Below are positions 1 through 5,025 of a stretch of DNA of 5,025 bases, one piece after another. How positions within the stretch are numbered: the stretch's first letter is position 1; each line of letters opens with the position of its first letter. Both the position numbers and the translations under genes were made by a program. The notes beneath the pieces were generated by a model. That model was not told the origin of the DNA. It made no database searches and was given only the letters and a program-made list of their open reading frames with translations. Source of the DNA: Pseudomonadota bacterium (lineage in GTDB: Bacteria; Pseudomonadota; Gammaproteobacteria; Xanthomonadales; Xanthomonadaceae); assembly GCA_023423675.1 (NCBI GenBank), contig JAFAFD010000032.1:1-5025 (forward strand). Reading direction: 5' to 3'.

Positions 1-1438
1 GTTGGAATGGACCGGCACACGAGCTTCTCACATGCCGCCGAACCTGTTCGGCGCGCCACTGCGCGTGCGCTTCATGGGGCTGTTCGATACGGTAGCCTCG
101 GTACACATAGCCGACTCGATGCCGCTGCCCGGCGATGGTCATTTGAAGTGGGCGGAACCACGCCTGATGGTCATTCCGGCTTTCGTAGAGCAATGCGTGC
201 ACCTGGTAGCCGCCCACGAGGCGCGCAACTCCTTCCCGCTCACTACCATCTCCGCCAGCCAGCAGGACGCACCACGTCGCCTGGAAATCATCTATCCCGG
301 GATGCACTCGGACGTGGGTGGCGGCTACGGCCCCCGTTCGCAGGGCAAGGGCACGTTGACCGCCGGTCAGGTACGGCAAAGTGAGGCCGACATGCTGTCG
401 CAGATTCCGCTGAATGACATGTATGATCGTGCCCACGCTGCCGGGGTCCCATTGATGGGCCGCAGTGACCTGGAGCAAGCAGGCAAGGCAAGCCAGTTCA
501 CCGTATCACCCGAGCTGCAACGGGCCTATGACACCTATCAGCGCACGTTGAACGCCTCCTCCAGCGGCGCGCCGCTGCTGACGCAGATCCACATGCACTA
601 CCTGCACTATCTCGGCTGGCGCAAGCATGTGTTGCAGCGGGACACTCTCATTGCGATGCCCTTCATGCAGCGCTGCAGGGATGGCGAGCCCCAGGACTTC
701 GTCAACCTGGACCAGGCCAACGTAGAGTTCCAGGCCTACATCGTGCCGTTCATGCGCCCCTCCGATCGTGCCGTCATCCAGGCCGGCAAGGTGCTCGTCG
801 TGCGCGACTATCTGCTGCGGCAGTACGACTGCATGAAGCTCTATGACCGTTACTGGGCCGGGTTGCCCACGCCCGGGGAACCGCTGCGTGCGCTGCTGGA
901 GGGATATGCGCACGATTCACGCGCAGCGTTCGTGCTGACCGATCCCCAGTGCGAGCGCGACTACCAGACAATGCACGCGGATCTGGAACGCTTGGATGCT
1001 CAGTACCGTGAGAGCCTGCGCCTGCACGAAGCAGAGCGGGTCCACAAGATGCAGCAGTATGAGGAGGCCCTCGACCGCCACGACAACGAGGTGTTCGTAC
1101 CGGGTGGCTGGATGGAGACGAAGCCACCTCGGCCCAAGCCACCGCTCATCCGACCGGTGCCCGAGGATCCGCTGAATGAGGCTGATCGCAAGGCACTTGA
1201 AACGTACAGGTCTGGCAGAAAGCCGATCTTCAGCGATGCGCATCCGGGCTCTTCCATGGATGGTAAAGAGGATACGCTTGATCTGATCGCCAGGTTTTCC
1301 CGCCGTGAGGTGCGCTGGAGCTACCTGCGCCGGCGCCAGGTGTTCCGGGCCGTGAAGGGTATGACTGACAACCCTAGAGGCGAGGTCAGTGACAACTCGA
1401 AGATGAGACGCCTGACCTATGCGGATGGACTTTCATGA
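1..1438 (+). CDS. T6SS Tle1-like phospholipase effector (DUF2235 alpha/beta hydrolase), 5'-truncated by window edge
   Basis: C-terminal 478 residues of a larger protein; the frame is open to the left edge, so the TTG at base 2 is not a credible start. Numbering from that codon, the family blocks are RFMGLFDTVAS (23-33), HLVAAHEARNSFPL (67-80), YPGMHSDVGGGYGP (98-111) and YAHDSRAAF (302-310). Together these are characteristic of DUF2235/Tle1 lipases, which T6SS injects into rival cells to cleave membrane phospholipids. Asp29 and His102 are the likely catalytic acid and base, by analogy with known Tle1 enzymes; the GxSxG nucleophile motif must lie upstream and is unseen. After the catalytic part come a charged helix likely to form a coiled coil (about 318-363), a Pro/Lys linker (about 373-390) and a basic tail (RFSRREVRWSYLRRRQ, 431-446). 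The stop overlaps the next start by ATGA, which suggests translational coupling. Family is confident; phospholipase rather than another esterase activity is inferred. Confidence 0.88.
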   Translation, partial: LEWTGTRASHMPPNLFGAPLRVRFMGLFDTVASVHIADSMPLPGDGHLKWAEPRLMVIPAFVEQCVHLVAAHEARNSFPLTTISASQQDAPRRLEIIYPGMHSDVGGGYGPRSQGKGTLTAGQVRQSEADMLSQIPLNDMYDRAHAAGVPLMGRSDLEQAGKASQFTVSPELQRAYDTYQRTLNASSSGAPLLTQIHMHYLHYLGWRKHVLQRDTLIAMPFMQRCRDGEPQDFVNLDQANVEFQAYIVPFMRPSDRAVIQAGKVLVVRDYLLRQYDCMKLYDRYWAGLPTPGEPLRALLEGYAHDSRAAFVLTDPQCERDYQTMHADLERLDAQYRESLRLHEAERVHKMQQYEEALDRHDNEVFVPGGWMETKPPRPKPPLIRPVPEDPLNEADRKALETYRSGRKPIFSDAHPGSSMDGKEDTLDLIARFSRREVRWSYLRRRQVFRAVKGMTDNPRGEVSDNSKMRRLTYADGLS

Positions 1439-2937
1439 GCATGGGTCATCGATCGGTAGCGCTTGCCGTTCTGGCAGTGGCCGGGGTTCTCCTGTTTGCG
1501 TGGACCAGCGTCGTAGTCTGGTCTGCACTGGATCCCGCCGAGAGTTTCAGCGCCCGCGAGATCATGCGCGGATGGATGGTCGGCGGTCTTCCGCTGTTGG
1601 CTGCAGGCCTTGCCGCTGCGCTCATTCACTGGCGGTTGCAGCCCGCAGAGCCAACTTTGGCCACCTCCCAGGAAGCGAGCCACGCTGAGCCAGCTGCGCT
1701 CGGCGTTGCCTCCCTGCAGATACGTGCGGCGTTTTTGCGCGTGGACAGCCATTCGATCGAATCGCTGTTGGCAATGCTTGCAGAGAAGGATGGCAGATCG
1801 GCGCTCGCCGCAGACCTTCCCGATCCACAGACATCCCTGGCACGAGCAGGGATGACCGTACAGGCCCGGTTCGGGCTGGCGATGGATTGGCTGGCACGAA
1901 CCCTCCCTGACGCTGCAGTGCTGCCCGTGTACACGCTGGCGCCCGAGTTGACAGTTGAAAGCCGCTTCGCTGCACGACAGTGGCTTGGATTGATGGTTGC
2001 ACAGACAGGCTTGCCCTTGCCTCTTCTGCTGCGCGAGAAGGACCAGGACGGTGGCGACATGGCGGCCCTGCTGCAGCAGGTGCACGCACATTTCGAACGA
2101 TCGCCGACGCTCAGCCGTGCATTGCTGGTCTGCCTTGACGGACATCTCGTACGCGGGCATTACCCGGGTCCCCACGCACCTCCGCGTGAGGACCTGCACG
2201 ACAGCGTGGTGGTGCTGCTGATCAGCCGAAGCATTCTTCCTCCACAGGTTCGCAACGAGGCGGTAGTCGTGGACGGTCCCACTGGCAGACGACGACAGGA
2301 AGCGTGGGCGTGGTGGCGGGATCGCGTGTCGGCAGTCGCTTCTATTGCGTCCGACGAACCCGAAGGCAGAGCGATTTCCAGCGAATTTGCTGCGGCGTAC
2401 CTGCGCGAACTGCAGAAGACAGAGGGCATGGAGCGCGCCAGTGATCTTTCAGCCGACCCCTGCTACCCCCTGCCGTGGACCACGACTGAGGTGGAATCGT
2501 TCGACGACGAGTCATTACTGGCTCAGCTGCCTGCACCCGTAAAGGTCGAGCTGCAGGACACCAACGGAACCGTTCTTCCGCGTCTCCAGCGCCAGCAACG
2601 CATTACCGAGGCGTGGTGTGCGCTGCGTGCTTGCCTACCGGCCGGTCCATTAAGGGTTTGGCACGACAGCCAGCTATACCCCCAGACCACGATGGATCTG
2701 CGCATCGCGCTGGCGAGGCTGCCCCAGCCTCTGGATCTCGATGACACCGATTTCGGCACGGATCTCTATCACCGCCTCGGCCCTCTCGGCAGCAGTACCG
2801 GTGCCATCGGGGTGGCGCTAGCCGCGCGGTCACCCGGCAGCCACGTGGTAGTCCTGCCCAGCGTCAATGGGCTACTGCTGCAACCGGTGCTGGCGCCACT
2901 CCCATCCTCTCCGCTCGCCTCACAGGAGCCTGCATGA
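1435..2937 (+). CDS. Membrane-anchored Tla3-like (DUF2875) T6SS lipase adaptor, probable
   Basis: 500 residues. Two hydrophobic segments (about 8-32 and 47-66) form an N-terminal hairpin. Positive residues flank it on the outside of both helices, so the large soluble part is probably cytoplasmic. The soluble region has an alpha/beta look, with a block around LPVYTLAPELTVESRFAAR followed by a long helix and a strand 'ALLVCLDGHLVRGHY'. The C-terminus (about 438-486) carries DLYHRLGPLGSSTGAIGVAL. These resemble, from memory, the DUF2875/Tla3 family, whose P. aeruginosa member binds a lipase toxin in the cytoplasm and delivers it to VgrG. The start at 1435 overlaps the lipase stop (ATGA); no strong Shine-Dalgarno precedes it, so translation probably relies on coupling. 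An ATG two codons later is a possible alternative. The family call is moderate: overall conservation looks weak by eye, and a lipase-specific inner-membrane immunity protein is the main alternative. Confidence 0.6.
   Translation: MSMGHRSVALAVLAVAGVLLFAWTSVVVWSALDPAESFSAREIMRGWMVGGLPLLAAGLAAALIHWRLQPAEPTLATSQEASHAEPAALGVASLQIRAAFLRVDSHSIESLLAMLAEKDGRSALAADLPDPQTSLARAGMTVQARFGLAMDWLARTLPDAAVLPVYTLAPELTVESRFAARQWLGLMVAQTGLPLPLLLREKDQDGGDMAALLQQVHAHFERSPTLSRALLVCLDGHLVRGHYPGPHAPPREDLHDSVVVLLISRSILPPQVRNEAVVVDGPTGRRRQEAWAWWRDRVSAVASIASDEPEGRAISSEFAAAYLRELQKTEGMERASDLSADPCYPLPWTTTEVESFDDESLLAQLPAPVKVELQDTNGTVLPRLQRQQRITEAWCALRACLPAGPLRVWHDSQLYPQTTMDLRIALARLPQPLDLDDTDFGTDLYHRLGPLGSSTGAIGVALAARSPGSHVVVLPSVNGLLLQPVLAPLPSSPLASQEPA
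2924..2928 (+). promoter_or_regulatory. Ribosome-binding site of the META lipoprotein gene
   Basis: AGGAG lies five bases before the ATG at 2934, inside the end of the preceding gene. It fixes the lipoprotein start and means this gene need not depend wholly on coupling through the ATGA overlap. Confidence 0.7.
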
Positions 2938-3449
2938 AGCCATACCTGTCTTTTCCGATGCTCTCATTGGCGCTGGCGCTGGCTGCCTGCACAGAGACGG
3001 AATCGCCCCCAGCCCGCCCCTGGTACGCCCCGGAGCCCTGGCAGGCGGGTCCCGAGGCCCCGCAGCCTTTGCTTCATACCGTCTGGAAACTGAGCCACCT
3101 TCCGGTTGACGACCATCACCCTGCCATCCAGCTCGTCCCTCGCTCCCAGGCGGGCTTCGTCATCTTCGAGGCGGACGGCCACCGCCTCACCGGGTTTGCA
3201 GGCTGCCAGCCCCTGACCGGCGTCTACCACCTGCAAGGCGATGCAGGCTTGGCCATTGAGGCTGTCGCCCGCACAGGTGCGAGGTGCCACAAGGCAACGT
3301 TCGACACGATCGGTGACCGCTTTGCCATCGCACTCAGCACCGCAACCGGCTACCGCCTTGGCAAGGACGATGCGGTGCTGGAACTGCTGGACGGCGAGCG
3401 CGTGACCGCGACATTGATCTACCGCACGCCTCCTCCGGGCCGGTGGTGA
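2934..3449 (+). CDS. META-domain (HslJ-like) lipoprotein, candidate immunity protein of the lipase effector
   Basis: 171 residues. A lipoprotein signal peptide ends in the lipobox LAAC with Cys19 as the lipidated residue. Thr20 at +2 is not the Asp inner-membrane retention signal, so outer-membrane sorting is expected. A Pro-rich linker (about 25-45) leads into a META/HslJ-type domain at about 49-162: the opening 'TVWKL', then 'LTGFAGCQPLTGVY' (85-98), 'VARTGARC' (111-118), a helix ending 'FAIAL', and the last strands 'AVLELLDGE'. The usual GCN is GCQ here. Cys91 and Cys118 sit where the two conserved cysteines of the family do and could pair. META domains occur in envelope proteins of mostly unknown role. 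Being downstream of a Tle1-type toxin, with ATGA overlap to the gene before, suggests a periplasm-facing immunity protein, as with the outer-membrane lipoprotein Tli1 of enteroaggregative E. coli. Lipoprotein and domain calls are strong; the immunity role is inferred from position. Confidence 0.82.
   Translation: MKPYLSFPMLSLALALAACTETESPPARPWYAPEPWQAGPEAPQPLLHTVWKLSHLPVDDHHPAIQLVPRSQAGFVIFEADGHRLTGFAGCQPLTGVYHLQGDAGLAIEAVARTGARCHKATFDTIGDRFAIALSTATGYRLGKDDAVLELLDGERVTATLIYRTPPPGRW
3442..3446 (+). promoter_or_regulatory. Ribosome-binding site of the PAAR gene
   Basis: GGTGG lies seven bases before the ATG at 3454, within the last codons of the lipoprotein gene. It is an imperfect match to the Shine-Dalgarno consensus but well spaced, and it supports 3454 as the start over the out-of-frame ATG at 3449. 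Confidence 0.5.
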
Positions 3450-3453
3450 TGCC

Positions 3454-3723
3454 ATGCCTTCCCCCATCTGCCAAGGTGATTCCACCACGGGCGGCGGCGA
3501 GGTCACCCGCTGCCAGCATGCTGCCACCCATCGCATCAATGGGCATCCATTGGCGGTAAAGGGTGACTACGCCAGCTGTTCCCTGCACCCCGGCGAGCAC
3601 AGTTTCGTCGACGGCAGCAGCACCCATCTGGCCAACGGCCTGCCGATCGTGCTGGAAGGCCACCTGCTCAGCTGCGGCTGCCACGCCATCGCCGGCAAGG
3701 CCGCGCACGTCAAAGTGGGATAA
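3454..3723 (+). CDS. PAAR-domain T6SS spike-tip protein
   Basis: 89 residues, essentially one PAAR domain with no N- or C-terminal extension. Visible features are the opening 'CQGDSTTGGGEV' (6-17), 'INGHPLAVKGDYASC' (28-42), the repeated-strand pattern 'FVDGSSTHLANGLPIVLEGH' (51-70) and the closing 'LLSCGCHAIAG' (71-81). The regular Gly-spaced short strands fit the conical beta-fold that caps the VgrG trimer. Cys42, His45, Cys74, Cys76 and His77 are the candidate metal ligands near the tip; which of them bind zinc cannot be told from sequence alone. The start lies four bases after the lipoprotein stop, so it is very probably in the same transcript. With no toxin domain fused to it, the protein likely sharpens the spike and helps load a separate cargo, most simply the lipase encoded upstream. 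Confidence 0.87.
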   Translation: MPSPICQGDSTTGGGEVTRCQHAATHRINGHPLAVKGDYASCSLHPGEHSFVDGSSTHLANGLPIVLEGHLLSCGCHAIAGKAAHVKVG

Positions 3724-3772
3724 GTCGTGCGGCAGAAGACACGTCCCGTTTTTCAGCTCCGCTCAGCAACAG

Positions 3773-3777
3773 AAGGA
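3773..3777 (+). promoter_or_regulatory. Ribosome-binding site deciding the start of the polytopic membrane protein
   Basis: AAGGA lies seven bases before the ATG at 3785. It decides between this start and an in-frame ATG at 3563, which would run the gene through the PAAR coding region in another frame. Confidence 0.65.
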
Positions 3778-3784
3778 CTCGTCC

Positions 3785-4498
3785 ATGAATGATCAACAGC
3801 CAAATGCATCCCCACCGGAAGAGCCCCATCAGCCACGTGAGGTCATCCAGGAGGCAGCAGATTCCGTTGTGCTTGCCTGGGCCGCTTTGGACCTGATCGT
3901 CGCCCTCTGCCTGGCCTTTTTTGTCGTCGCGCTGTTCCCCGCGTTCCAAGAGGGCCCCGACCATGCGTACCGCTATGCATCTGATGAAAGCCCGATCCCG
4001 TTTGCGATGATGCTGTTCATACCCTTGTTTGCAACGGTCAACGGCATGCGCCGCGGCTTTCTCGACCAGTGGATAGGGAAGCGGTACGCGGGGCAGCTGG
4101 ACCAGATCGCATTCGGCGCTGCAGGGTTCATGCTGGTGCTCACCGTGGGCTACATCGAGTATGAATCCGTCAATGCCCGCTTGATCTATCCTGTCGTACT
4201 GATTGCCGTAATGTTGCCAACCTGCCTGCTGATCGGCGTGATCCGCTCGTCCGCATTGAAAGAAGAACAGAACGCAGCGCAGTACTGGGATTACCACGGG
4301 CGACCTGGCGAGGCACTGGCGGCCCAGATGTCACGGACTGCAGCCAAGGTGTGGCTGTGCGCCGCATTGGCTGCGGCCGTTCTGGCGGTAAGCTTGGGCG
4401 TCGTCGCGCAAAGCGCTGCGAGAGAGCGCTCTCCGCGCGTTGATCGGCAACCGGCTTCCGCGGCCCAGGAAACGGCAGCGCCCACACAGACACCGTGA
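3785..4498 (+). CDS. Polytopic inner-membrane protein of unknown function
   Basis: 237 residues, family not recognised. A hydrophilic, Pro-rich N-terminus (1-25) is followed by hydrophobic segments at about 28-54, 71-86, 108-124, 133-153 and 189-208. A hydrophilic Ala/Gln/Pro tail (209-237) ends the protein. The second segment is short, so the count is four or five. Between segments 2 and 3 is a basic stretch (RRGFLDQWIGKRYAGQ, 89-104), probably cytoplasmic. A charged stretch before the last segment (159-185) contains 'QYWDYHGRPGEAL'. No catalytic motif or transporter signature is visible. The gene follows the PAAR gene after 61 bp on the same strand, so it may share the transcript. Possible roles are a second immunity factor, as an inner-membrane protein, or an unrelated bystander; the sequence does not decide. 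The downstream neighbour is convergent, so the plus-strand unit ends here. Confidence 0.8.
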   Translation: MNDQQPNASPPEEPHQPREVIQEAADSVVLAWAALDLIVALCLAFFVVALFPAFQEGPDHAYRYASDESPIPFAMMLFIPLFATVNGMRRGFLDQWIGKRYAGQLDQIAFGAAGFMLVLTVGYIEYESVNARLIYPVVLIAVMLPTCLLIGVIRSSALKEEQNAAQYWDYHGRPGEALAAQMSRTAAKVWLCAALAAAVLAVSLGVVAQSAARERSPRVDRQPASAAQETAAPTQTP

Positions 4499-4528
4499 CT
4501 GCCCGGTGCGCCCAGCCGGCGACACCCT

Positions 4529-4551
4529 ATCCACGCGCGGCGTGGATCTAC
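4529..4551 (-). repeat. SMAG/GTAG repeat unit, left copy
   Basis: Read on the minus strand it begins with GTAG (4551 back to 4548), followed by a perfect 8-bp stem ATCCACGC/GCGTGGAT around a 3-base loop CGC. Confidence 0.83.
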
Positions 4552-4595
4552 CGGTCCGACACCATCGGCGCGCGACGTGGAGGCACCAAGACCCG

Positions 4596-4618
4596 GTAGA
4601 TCCACGCCATGCGTGGAT
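4596..4618 (+). repeat. SMAG/GTAG repeat unit, right copy
   Basis: GTAG at 4596-4599 is followed by the same 8-bp stem ATCCACGC/GCGTGGAT around the loop CAT. This is a common Stenotrophomonas form of the element. It ends 17 bases beyond the receptor's stop codon. Confidence 0.85.
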
Positions 4619-4635
4619 GCTGCATCCCTGCCCGA

Positions 4636-5025
4636 TCAGAACTCCGCCGCCACCGTCATGAACACCTGGCGCGGTGCGCTGGCATGAATCGCATAGCGCG
4701 TGCCGTTCGGGTCGGTCGGTGCGAACGAACTCAGCTGGCCGGCATACCGCTTGTTGGTCAGGTTGGTCGCGTTCAACGACACGCGGATGTTGCGCAGGCC
4801 CATGCCCGGGCCGAAGTCATAACCGGCGCCCGCATCAAAGGTGGTCACGCCCGGCACCGACTGGTCGTTGGTGTAGGTGTAGTAGCGCTTGCCGGTGTAC
4901 TTGGCGCGCAGGCTGGCGAAGAAGCCATCGCGGTTCCAGCTGATTTCGCTGGACGCCATGCGCTGCGGCGTGTCCACGGTGATCTTGCCGGCCACCGGCA
5001 CGATCTCGCCACCCGAGGTGTAGTT
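4636..5025 (-). CDS. TonB-dependent outer-membrane receptor, C-terminal fragment
   Basis: Last 129 residues of a minus-strand gene that runs off the right edge; the frame is open to base 5025, so the GTG at 5001 is not the true start. The visible part is the end of a beta-barrel: alternating strands such as 'EISWNRDGFFASLRAKYTGKR', read here in part, then 'TFDAGAGYDFG', the signature 'VSLNATNLTNKRYAGQLSSF' and the closing strand 'QVFMTVAAEF'. The terminal Phe is the signal for outer-membrane barrel assembly. These receptors import iron chelates, vitamins or sugars using TonB energy. The substrate is set by the missing plug and barrel parts and cannot be named. The gene converges on the T6SS-linked unit and shows no functional tie to it. 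Confidence 0.88.
   Translation of the reverse strand, partial: NYTSGGEIVPVAGKITVDTPQRMASSEISWNRDGFFASLRAKYTGKRYYTYTNDQSVPGVTTFDAGAGYDFGPGMGLRNIRVSLNATNLTNKRYAGQLSSFAPTDPNGTRYAIHASAPRQVFMTVAAEF

Larger units (their letters stand above)
4529..4618. repeat. Inverted pair of SMAG-type GTAG palindromes (REP-like dimer)
   Basis: Two copies of a GTAG-headed hairpin face each other in the 137-bp gap between convergent genes. The arms 4529-4554 and 4593-4618 are 26-base inverted repeats that differ at only two bases, both in the small loop, and are separated by 38 bases. The whole can fold as two small hairpins or as one large one. SMAG elements are abundant intergenic repeats in Stenotrophomonas and can alter mRNA stability or end transcripts. 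The position between two gene ends suits a role as a bidirectional 3' boundary, but no T-tract is present to make it a standard intrinsic terminator. Confidence 0.85.

Noticed and set aside
2..4. TTG as start codon of the lipase gene
   Set aside because: The frame is open to the edge and family members carry a GxSxG nucleophile region well upstream of the LFDTVAS block, so the gene must begin outside the window.
1417..2199. 260-codon open frame on the minus strand under the adaptor-like gene
   Set aside because: It lies wholly opposite a well-supported coding frame, its translation is rich in Cys, Gln and Ser with no recognisable domain, and long antisense frames are expected in GC-rich DNA.
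2964..3539. 191-codon minus-strand open frame over the lipoprotein and PAAR genes
   Set aside because: It covers two genes with clear domain and lipobox evidence on the plus strand and has no domain, plausible start signal or partner of its own.
3726..3752. Possible intrinsic terminator after the PAAR gene (CGTG...CACG followed by a run of five T)
   Set aside because: The stem is only about four base pairs with a ten-base loop and some bases lie between it and the T-run, so it is too weak to call.
3563..3784. In-frame upstream extension of the polytopic membrane protein
   Set aside because: It would overlap the PAAR gene out of frame and give a Ser/Ala/Thr-rich N-terminus; the ATG at 3785 has a well-placed AAGGA.
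4674..4943. Plus-strand open frame opposite the TonB receptor
   Set aside because: Its translation is rich in Arg, Ser, Cys and Trp without any domain, while the minus strand encodes a clear receptor C-terminus.

Overview
The window looks like chromosomal DNA of a high-GC gammaproteobacterium of the Xanthomonadaceae, most likely Stenotrophomonas. Three things point there: GC-rich codon use, a TonB-dependent receptor with a C-terminus of the kind common in that family, and a pair of inverted GTAG-type palindromes (SMAG, a REP-like repeat typical of S. maltophilia and relatives) in the gap between convergent genes.

Positions 1-3723 hold four tightly packed plus-strand genes that read as one type VI secretion (T6SS) effector module. 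The first is the C-terminal 478 residues of a Tle1-like (DUF2235, alpha/beta-hydrolase) phospholipase effector, whose nucleophile region lies off the left edge. It overlaps by ATGA with a 500-residue protein that has an N-terminal membrane hairpin and a C-terminal region resembling the Tla3/DUF2875 lipase-adaptor family. A second ATGA overlap leads to a 171-residue lipoprotein with a META/HslJ-like domain, placed where a periplasmic immunity protein would be expected. Four bases later comes an 89-residue PAAR-type spike-tip protein. The inferred logic is a toxin, a cytoplasmic loading factor, envelope-anchored self-protection and a spike tip, made together by translational coupling.

Positions 3785-4498 encode a protein with about five membrane segments and no recognised family. 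It follows a 61-bp gap and has its own good ribosome-binding site. It may belong to the module or be a bystander.

Positions 4499-4635 are non-coding and hold the inverted repeat pair. From 4636 to the right edge, on the minus strand, is the C-terminal end of a TonB-dependent outer-membrane receptor, unrelated in function, which marks the end of the T6SS module. No RNA gene, CRISPR array or insertion sequence was seen.
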